Origin: Closterium sp. Naga37s-1
Lineage: Eukaryota; Streptophyta; Zygnematophyceae; Desmidiales; Closteriaceae
Reading direction: 5' to 3'
DNA length: 64,000 bases
Assembly: GCA_947471745.1 (NCBI GenBank)
Contig: CANJKZ010000461.1
Span: forward strand, 191,001-255,000
This document shows, piece by piece, positions 1 through 7,800 of this stretch. The notes beneath the pieces were generated by a model. The model searched no databases. It had not been told where the DNA came from and saw only the letters and a program-made list of their open reading frames with translations. Within the stretch, counting starts at the first letter, position 1. Each line of letters begins with the position of its first letter. The translations under genes and the position numbers were made by a program.

Positions 1-2
1 CT

Positions 3-3000
3 GGAGGCGCTCTTTCCTCACAGCAGCTGCGTGAGTGGTACTTACAGTACTGCAGCCTCAGGAGAGGTGCTGCTGGAGCTCGTGCTCGTGCTTCCCCTCC
101 TAGGCGGGAGCTTCCCTCTCCCCAGCGGCTCCGAGAGTGGTACGCTCGTCGCTGCAGTCTCCGGAGTGGCGCTACTTGTGTCGCGGACCCTGGAGCTGGA
201 GGTGCTGCTGGTGCTGGAGCTGCTGGAGGTGCTGCTGCTGCTGGCGCTGCTGGAGGTGCTGCTGGTGCTGGTGCTGCTGGTGCTGCTGGAGGTGCTGCTG
301 GAGCTGCTGGAGGTGCTGCTGCTGCTGGCGGTGCTGCTGGCGCTGCTGGAGGTGCTGCTGGTGCTGGTGCTGCTGGAGCTGCTGGAGGTGCTGCTGCTGC
401 TGGCGGTGCTGCTGGTGCTGCTGGAGGTGCTGCTGGTGCTGGTGCTGCTGGAGCTGCTGGAGGTGCTGCTGGAGCTGCTGGAGGTGCTACTGGTACTGGT
501 GCTGCTGGTTCTGGTACTACTGGAGCTGCTGTAGGTGCTGCTGGTGCTGGAGCTGCTGGAGGCACTGCTGCTGCTGGCGGTGCTGCTGGAGCTGCTGGAG
601 GTGCTGGTGCTGCTGGTGGTGCTGCTGGAGGTGCTGGAGCTGCTGAACCTGGAGGTGCTCGTACTGGAGGTACTGGAGCTGCTGGGACTGGAGCTGCTGA
701 GGGGGTTGGAGCTGGAGTTGCTGAGCGGCCGCGGCCGTACTACGTTCCGCTCCTTCAGCAGGTTCTTGGTCTCCCGCCCTCTACTGGTCCTACTCCTCCC
801 CTACTGAGTCCACCGCCTGTCCAGTCACAGTCACAGTTACAGCCTGCCTCTCCGCTGCCTGGTCCTTCTCCTTACACTGCGCCGACGGGTAGTCTTACTG
901 AGCGTCGTGAGCCTGAGTCTCGTCCTCCGTCGCCTGAGTCGCGTCCAGAGTCGCCTGTCCGCGCTGTCCGCGCTGGTCGTCGTGCTCCGCGTCAGCATCC
1001 TCCTCCTGTCCTTGGCACTCACTATATGACCCTGCGTCCTTCCACTGCTCCACAGCGTGTCCCTCTGCCGTCTCCTCCTGCGTCCTCTCTTCCTGACATT
1101 GCTGACCCGCCGTCAGACCTTACTCGTGCTGCCAGTCCTACTGTCGCGCGTCTCCTTGCCACTGTTGTCACTGACCCTACCTTTGAGTCCTCTGCTGCGT
1201 CTGCTCTAGTCGCTGAGCTTGTTGACTTTGCTGCCGCCTGTCGTCTAGACTACGCCGCTAGCCTTGTTGCTGAGTCTGAGTCTGTCTGTCCTCCGTCCGT
1301 CGGGGGTGAGTGTGCTCTTGGCACGGACGTCCTTGAGGACAGACAGGAGGAGTTTGAGTGCTTTGCTGCTGCTTTACCTCATCTCGTGTCCATGCTGATT
1401 GCCCCTGAGGGAGACCCGGATGCACCAGACATCCCGACCCCACGCTCTTACGCAGAGGCGATGGAGGGTCTCTACTCCTCTCAGTGGCAGACAGCCATGG
1501 ACGCAGAGATGGCTTCCTGGAAGTCAACAGGCACCTACGTCGACGAGGTTCCCCCACCTGGGGCGAACATCGTCAGTGGCATGTGGATTTTCAGGGTGAA
1601 GCGGCCGCCGGGTTCTCCGCCTGTCTTCAAGGCGCGGTACGTTGCACGAGGCTTCAGTCAGCGAGAGGGAGTTGACTTCTTCCAGACCTTCTCCCCGACC
1701 CCGAAGATGACCACTCTTCGGGTTCTGCTGCACGTCGCCGCTCAGCGTGACTACGAGCTCCACTCTCTTGACTTCAGCGCTGCTTTCCTACAGGGCAGCC
1801 TGCACGAGGAGATCTGGCTGCGCCGTCCACCTGGCTTCACTGGGTCGTTCCCTCCTGGTACCCAGTGGAGCCTCCGGCGGCCAGTCTACGGTCTCCGCCA
1901 GGCACCCCGTGAGTGGCACGACACACTGAGGACTACTCTTGCTGCTCTTGGGTTTGCTCCTTCTACTGCTGACCCGTCGCTGTTTCTACGCACCGACACC
2001 ACTCTGCCGCCGTTCTACGTTCTCGTGTACGTAGACGACTTGGTCTTTGCTACTGCTGACACTGAGGCACTCGCCCACGTGAAGTCGGAGCTGCAGAAGA
2101 GACACACGTGCACAGACCTGGGTGAGCTGACAAGCTATCTTGGCTTGCGGATCACCCGGGACAGAGCACAGCGCACCATCACCTTGACTCAGTCACACAT
2201 GGTGCAGCAGGTCCTTCAGCGCTTCCGCTTCACGTACTCCTCACCTCAGCCCACTCCTCTGCCTACCGGTCACTCGCTCTCAGCTCTGCCTTCGGATGAG
2301 TCCGTAGAGCCGAGTGGCCCGTATCCAGAGCTTGTGGGCTGCCTCATGTACCTGATGATTTGCACTCGACCTGACCTTGCATACCCTCTTAGCATCCTAG
2401 CACGCTATGTCGCTCCTGGCCGTCACCGGAAGGAGCACATGGATGCCGCTAAGAGGGTGTTGCGCTACTTGTGCAGTACGTCGGGCATGGGGCTTGTGCT
2501 TGGAGGACGGCGCGACGTTGTCCTCACTGGACACTCAGACGCTTCTTGGGCTGACGACCAGGCTACTCAGCGGTCGTCTCAGGGTTACACCTTCAGCCTT
2601 GGCTCTGGCTCAGTTTCTTGGCGTTCTACACGCTCGTCTTCAGTTCTCAGCTCCAGTTGTGAGGCTGAGATCTACGCCACAGCCATGGCTGCCCAGGAGC
2701 TACGCTGGCTCACCTACCTGCTGACCGACCTAGGAGAGCGGCCTCGTTCTCCTCCAGTGCTGCACGTCGACAACAAGGCCGCCCTTGCCTTGTGTCAGGA
2801 GCACAGACTGGAGCACAGAACGAAGCACATCGCTCTGCGCTACTTCCTTGCTCGAGAGCTGCAGCAGCGTGGTCAGCTTCGTCTTACCTACGTGGCCACT
2901 CGGGCCAACACTGCTGATGTGTTCACCAAGGCGCTTCAGCCTTGTGATCATCAGCGTTTCTGTACTGTTCTAGGCCTAGTGCCTACTGTCCCTCACTTGC

Positions 3001-3011
3001 TCACTTCTTGA
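3..3011 (+). CDS. Ty1/copia polyprotein, 5'-truncated by the window edge (reverse transcriptase and RNase H part)
   Basis: The frame is open from base 3 to the stop at 3009-3011, so the ATG at 1026 is internal and not a true start. The first 750 bases encode an Ala/Gly low-complexity linker like the one in the complete element at 3661-11136. The reverse transcriptase follows, with FKARYVARGFSQR, the YGLRQAPREWH block and catalytic YVDD at about 2028-2039. The RNase H domain has HSDASWADD, SSCEAEIYA, HVDNKAALALC and HRTKHIALRYF, and ends near ANTADVFTKAL. Gag, protease and integrase lie outside the window. The visible reading frame is intact. The protein is clearly homologous to the downstream element but differs at many positions, so this is a separate, older insertion of the same family rather than a duplicate. 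A 3' UTR, a polypurine tract (TATGGGGGTG) and a 3' LTR follow. Confidence 0.93.
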   Translation, partial: GGALSSQQLREWYLQYCSLRRGAAGARARASPPRRELPSPQRLREWYARRCSLRSGATCVADPGAGGAAGAGAAGGAAAAGAAGGAAGAGAAGAAGGAAGAAGGAAAAGGAAGAAGGAAGAGAAGAAGGAAAAGGAAGAAGGAAGAGAAGAAGGAAGAAGGATGTGAAGSGTTGAAVGAAGAGAAGGTAAAGGAAGAAGGAGAAGGAAGGAGAAEPGGARTGGTGAAGTGAAEGVGAGVAERPRPYYVPLLQQVLGLPPSTGPTPPLLSPPPVQSQSQLQPASPLPGPSPYTAPTGSLTERREPESRPPSPESRPESPVRAVRAGRRAPRQHPPPVLGTHYMTLRPSTAPQRVPLPSPPASSLPDIADPPSDLTRAASPTVARLLATVVTDPTFESSAASALVAELVDFAAACRLDYAASLVAESESVCPPSVGGECALGTDVLEDRQEEFECFAAALPHLVSMLIAPEGDPDAPDIPTPRSYAEAMEGLYSSQWQTAMDAEMASWKSTGTYVDEVPPPGANIVSGMWIFRVKRPPGSPPVFKARYVARGFSQREGVDFFQTFSPTPKMTTLRVLLHVAAQRDYELHSLDFSAAFLQGSLHEEIWLRRPPGFTGSFPPGTQWSLRRPVYGLRQAPREWHDTLRTTLAALGFAPSTADPSLFLRTDTTLPPFYVLVYVDDLVFATADTEALAHVKSELQKRHTCTDLGELTSYLGLRITRDRAQRTITLTQSHMVQQVLQRFRFTYSSPQPTPLPTGHSLSALPSDESVEPSGPYPELVGCLMYLMICTRPDLAYPLSILARYVAPGRHRKEHMDAAKRVLRYLCSTSGMGLVLGGRRDVVLTGHSDASWADDQATQRSSQGYTFSLGSGSVSWRSTRSSSVLSSSCEAEIYATAMAAQELRWLTYLLTDLGERPRSPPVLHVDNKAALALCQEHRLEHRTKHIALRYFLARELQQRGQLRLTYVATRANTADVFTKALQPCDHQRFCTVLGLVPTVPHLLTS

Positions 3012-3245
3012 CTCTGCTTGTACTGTGATCTCTATATATATATCTGCATGCTTACACTTGCTAAGTTGTGATCACTGTACCTCTTGTTTTATTATCAAAC
3101 TGCATGTGAACTGGTCTTGTGACCGCTTGCTTGTGCTCGGAATTTGTGTGGTATCCTTGAGATCCACCCTGAGCTTGTTTTGCTTTGCTTTGCCTTGACT
3201 GGTCTTGTGACCATCTGGTTGTCTCCCACTTTGCCTATGGGGGTG

Positions 3246-3380
3246 TGTCAAACATTGTATATGTTTGTGCTGTGTAGGCTGTAGTGGGTTTAGTCTTAGG
3301 GGGTACAATCTCTAGGGTTTCATACTTGTACTCCCAACTTTCCTAGTTCAATCATTCTCGTTCACTTCTAGTTTCTAACA
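3246..3380 (+). repeat. 3' LTR of the truncated copia element
   Basis: A 135-bp segment beginning TGTCA and ending TAACA lies directly after the polypurine tract TATGGGGGTG. It shares blocks with the 132-bp LTRs of the complete element: GTGTAGGCT, GGGGGTACAA, TAGGGTTTCATA and TTGTACTC. The sequence that follows (TTGCT) could be a target duplication, but the left end of the element is outside the window. Confidence 0.8.
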
Positions 3381-3660
3381 TTGCTATCTCCCACTTAGCC
3401 TATGGGCAGGCCCTCAGATTCGTTTGGGGGTACACTGAGGCCTCAGGGGAGTTTTTAGGAAATCAGAATTTGCCCTGAATTATCAGGGCTGCACAGGGTG
3501 GGGTATCCTAAAATGTCATTGCTACATTTGACAGTATCCTGGCAGCTCAGTGCTACATTTAGTACAATCCTGTGTATTTCGCGCGTGTTATGTTAGCGGG
3601 GATCGAAATGCTCTCCTCATTCGAATTGTGTAATGCTGGGGTGCAGCTGCAAGTGGCTGG
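3381..3660. other. Remnant repeat DNA left of the complete copia insertion
   Basis: There is no coding potential. The segment has a second CCTATGGG tract and several TATCCTG/ATCCTG words. The same words recur at 11450-11640 on the other side of the inserted element, so both flanks probably belong to one older, possibly non-autonomous element that was split by the insertion. That assignment is inference. Confidence 0.45.
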
Positions 3661-3792
3661 TGTCATAACATTATAGCTTATGCTGTTGTGTAGGCTATAG
3701 TGGGGTATCCCATAGGGGGTACAACCAATTAGGGTTTCATATTTGTACTCACTTCATTTCATAGTTCATCCATTCTTGTTCAAATCTTCTCA
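3661..3792 (+). repeat. 5' LTR of the complete copia element
   Basis: It is 132 bp, begins TG, ends CA, and is identical to the right LTR except at one base. No clear TATA box or polyadenylation signal could be assigned inside it. Confidence 0.95.
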
Positions 3793-3806
3793 TGGTATCG
3801 AGCAGG
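3793..3806 (+). promoter_or_regulatory. Primer-binding site
   Basis: TGGTATCGAGCAGG starts at the first base after the 5' LTR. Plant copia elements usually prime with initiator Met-tRNA, whose complement starts TGGTATC; the first seven bases match and the remainder departs slightly. Confidence 0.8.
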
Positions 3807-3844
3807 TTCCCCCTTGGGAACTGTGCTTAGGGCCCACCACATCG

Positions 3845-4740
3845 ATTTTTTTTTTTTTTTTTTTTTTTCCTGCCCGAAGCGCGCTCAGCCCGAGTCGCGC
3901 TCCGGGCCCTCACTTCGTCGAGCCGCCCTAGCGGCCCTGCACTGCGGCCCCGCCGCCCGTCTTCGCGGCCCCGCCGCCTCTCTCCTAGCGCCCCCCCCCG
4001 CCCTACCTAGCGGCCCCGCCGCCCTACCTCGCGGCCTCGCCGCCCCATTGCGCGGCCCCGCCGCCCTACCTAGCGGCCCCGCCGCCCCATCGCGGCCCCG
4101 CCGCCCCATCGCGCGGCCCCGCCGCCCTATCTAGCGGCCCCGCTGCCCTACCTAGCGGCCCCGCCGCCCCATCGCGCGGCCCCGCCGCCCCATCGCGCGG
4201 CCCCGCCGCCCTTCCTCGCGGCCCCGCCGCCCCATCGCGCGGCCCCGCCGCCCTACCTAGCGGCCTCGCCGCCCTTCCTCGCGGCCCCGCCACCTTACCT
4301 GCGGCCCCGCCACCTTACCTGCGGCCCCGCCCTTACCTGCGGCCCCGCCGCCCTCTGCTGCGGCCCCGCCACCTTACCTGCGGCCCCGCCACCTTACCTG
4401 CGGCCCCGCCACCTTACCTGCGGCCCCGCCGCCCTCTGCTGCGGCCCCGCCACCCTATCTGCGGCCCCGCCACCCTACCCGCGGCCACGCCGCCCTTACC
4501 AGCGGCCCCGCTGCCCTTACCTGCGGCCCCGTCACCTGCTGCCCAGCCGTGCCGCCCTGCAGCAGCACAGCCGAGCCGCCCAGCAGCCGAGCCGCCGAGC
4601 CGCCCAGCAGCCGAGCCGCCCAGCAGCCGCGCCGCCCAGCAGCCGAGCCGCCCAGCAGCCGAGCCGCCCAGCAGCGGAGCCGCCGAGCCGCCGGACCGCC
4701 CAGCAGCTGAGCCGCCGAGCCGCCGCGCCGCCCTCCTTCA
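3845..4740 (+). repeat. GC-rich tandem-repeat leader of the copia element
   Basis: The leader opens with a run of about 23 T. From about 3900 it consists of units of about 15-21 bp built on GCGGCCCCGCCGCCC followed by TACCTA, CATC or TTACCT, grading after 4530 into GCCGCCCAGCAGCCGA-type units. It lies between the primer-binding site and the gag ATG, where packaging signals normally sit. ORFs inside it on both strands are compositional and not conserved. Confidence 0.85.
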
Positions 4741-4831
4741 GGGCCGCCCGACCTGCCCAGTCTGGTGAGCACAGCGCCTTTTCACTGCACTGTCCTCACC
4801 CTACTGTTTGCGCTGCTAGTCGTCTAGGGTC

Positions 4832-7800
4832 ATGGCTACCCCTAGTGTTCTCACCTTTGACGCTGAGGGTAGGGCCATTGACTTTGAGGTCTGGGTAGAT
4901 GACCTGCAGCTGTTCTTACAGTGCGATAGGGCAGACGGCCTCTCTCTCTTTGACCTCACCTCTGGCACCTCCACTGCCCCTGCTGCTGATGCTGACGCCA
5001 CTGTTCGCTCCCAGTGGGCCACGCGCGACGCTGCTGCACGTCTTGCTGTGCGTCGCCACCTCCCTACCTCCGAGCGTGCGCACTTTAGTCAGTACAAGAG
5101 TGCTCAGACCTTGTACGACGCTGTAGTTGCGCGCTACTCCTCCCCTGCCACTGCTGCACTGAGCCGTCTCATGCTACCGTACCTCTTTCCTGATCTTGCT
5201 GCCTTTCCCACAGTCACTGACCTCATTACGCACCTCCGCACTAGTGACACTCGCTACCGCGCTGCACTCCCTCCTGACTTCTGCGCCAGGAACCCCCCCC
5301 CCATGTACATCACTCTTTACTACATAGTCACTCGCCTTCCTGACTCCCTTCGCGTAGTCAGGGACCACTTTCTCTCTGTCTGTCCCACCACTCTCACTGT
5401 TGACCTCCTCGAGAAGTCCCTCCTAGCGGCCGAGAAGAGCATAGTCGCTGTAGGGGCCTCTCGTGGTGACCCGCGCACCCCCATCTTTGAGGGGTGTTCC
5501 CCCTCCCCCCTTCTGCCCTCTGTTGCCTCTGCTGCTGCGGCCGACCTCCTTGTTCTTGAGTCGGTCGGTGCGGCGTCTGCCCCTAGCGGGAGACGCCGCT
5601 CTGGCAAGGGCAAGGGGGGCAAGGGCGCTGGAGGAGCGAGCGGGGGCGGTGGAGGTGGAGGTGGCGGCAGTTGGGGGAGTGGGAGTGGCGGTGGGAGTGG
5701 AGGTGGGGGTGGAGGGGTCGGTGGCGGCAGTGGAGGTGGAGGTGGCGGCGGCGGTGGCGGTGGGAGCGGAGGTGGCGGAGGTGGCGGAGGTGGAGGCGGC
5801 GGCGGAGGCGGAGGCGGCGGCAGTAGCGGAGGCGGCGGAGGCGTCGGAGGCGGCGGGGGTGGCGGTGGTGCTGGTCGCGGGTCTTCGCAGAGGAGTGGCT
5901 CCGGTGGTGGCTCGCGCCAGCAGCAGCAGCGTGGTCGTGACACCCTGTCCCCTCAGCAGCTTCGTGAGTGGTACACTGCGCGTCAGCGGGGTGGGGGTTT
6001 TGGTCCGTGCTCCTACGTTTTGCGCACTGGCGACCGTGCGGGTGAGCAGTGTGGGGGTGCCCACCCCACCCAGCGCTGCTTTGGCCGCCTGACGGACGCG
6101 TGGCGTCACCAGTTCCCGGAGGCCTCCGAGATCCCTCGCTGGGGCGAGCTGTCTAGGGCGGGTGTTGCCATCTATGATCTTGACTTTGATGCTATTCTCT
6201 CTGCCATGTATGCTGTGTCTATTAGTGATGAGGGTGACTGTTACCGGTGTTTCCCGCCCGATCCGGGCATTGAGACTGCTGCTCTAGGTCCTGGTGAGGC
6301 TGCTGCCCTAGGTGCTTGCGACGCTGCTGCTCTAGGTGCTCGTGTGTCTGCGTCCTCAGGTACTGGTGAGTCTGCGCTCTCAGGTACTGCGTCGGCTTCG
6401 GCCTCCCTCACCTTCACCCTTGACTCTGGGGCGTCTCGCTCCTTCTTTCGGGACCGCACCACACTCACACCGCTGAGTCGACCGGTTGCAGTGTCTCTGG
6501 CTGACCCCTCTGGGGGTCCTGTCCTGTCTCGCTTCTCCACAGTCCTCCCGTGTCCGGCGGCTCCCTCTGGCACCCTGTCTGGTCTCTACCTCCCCTCGTT
6601 CTCTACGAACCTGGTGAGTGGTGCTGACCTACAGGATGCGGGGGTCCACCAGTTCACTCCTGCACGTCAGAGAGTGACCCACTGTACAGAGGCTGGCACA
6701 GGCCGACACCTGGCTACGTTCACCCGTCAGCCGGGGTCGAGCCTGTACACTCTGACCACTGCGTCTCCTCTAGTTGCTGAGTCTGGTAGGGTAGTTACGT
6801 CGGGTCAGGTGTTTGCTGCGGCGTCCAGGTCTGGTCCTGAGTCTGCCCCCTGTTCGTGTCGTCTCCTGTCTCACGAGACTCTCCTCTGGCACCACCGCCT
6901 TGGCCACCCCTCTCTGCTTCGGCTCAGAGGTATGGCCTCCCGTCTTCTTGTGTCCGGTCTCCCCCGGTCCCTCCCTCCCCTTCCTCAGGGCCCTGGCCCT
7001 GCCTGTGTCCCCTGTGTCGAGGGACGCCTGCGTGCTGCCCCTCACTCCTCCCAGTTTCCTCCGACAGAGGCCCCGTTGCAGACACTTCACATGGACGTGT
7101 GGGGCCCAGCCCGCGTCCGTGGACAGGGTCACGAGCGCTACTTCCTGCTCGTTGTTGACGACTACTCGCGTTACACCACAGTCTTCCCCTTGCGCAGCAA
7201 GGGTGATGTCACTGAGGTGCTGATCGACTGGATCCGCGCAGCTCGTCTCCAGCTCAGGCAGAGCTTCGGCTCGGACTTTCCTGTTCTGCGTCTGCACTCG
7301 GACAGAGGCGGAGAGTTCTCCTCTGGCCTTCTGCGTGCCTACTGTCGTGCACGGGGCATCCGTCAGACCTTCACGCTTCCGGACTCACCGCAGCAAAATG
7401 GGATTGCTGAGCGCCGCATTGGCATGGTCATGGACGTCGCTCGTACGTCTATGATGCATGCGGCTGCCCCCCATTTTCTGTGGCCGTTTGCGGTGAGGTA
7501 CGCGGCGCATCAGATCAACCTCCACCCCAGGGTCTCCAGGCCGGAGACCTCCCCAGCCTTGCTGTGGACGGGGAAGGTTGGCGATGCGTCGGCGTTCCGG
7601 GTCTGGGGATCTCGGGCGTTTGTCCGCGACCTGTCTGCGGACAAACTATCCCCTCGTGCTGCTCCTTGCGTCTTCCTGGGGTTCCCCCCTGACGCGCCTG
7701 GGTGGCAGTTTTACCACCCCACCTCTCGCCGTGTTCTGTCCTCCCAGGACGTCACGTTTGACGAGTCGGTCCCTTACTACCGCCTCTTCCCCTACCGCAC

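Noticed and set aside
31-807. Leu/Val-rich and Cys/Trp-rich open frames at the window start
   Set aside because: They are other-frame readings of the Ala/Gly linker of the copia polyprotein, whose frame is open from base 3 to 3011.
5320-6109. Long Pro-rich, Thr-rich and Val/Ala-rich frames opposite or out of frame with gag
   Set aside because: Shadows of the Gly-rich gag tract; no conserved domain and composition follows the GGN repeat.
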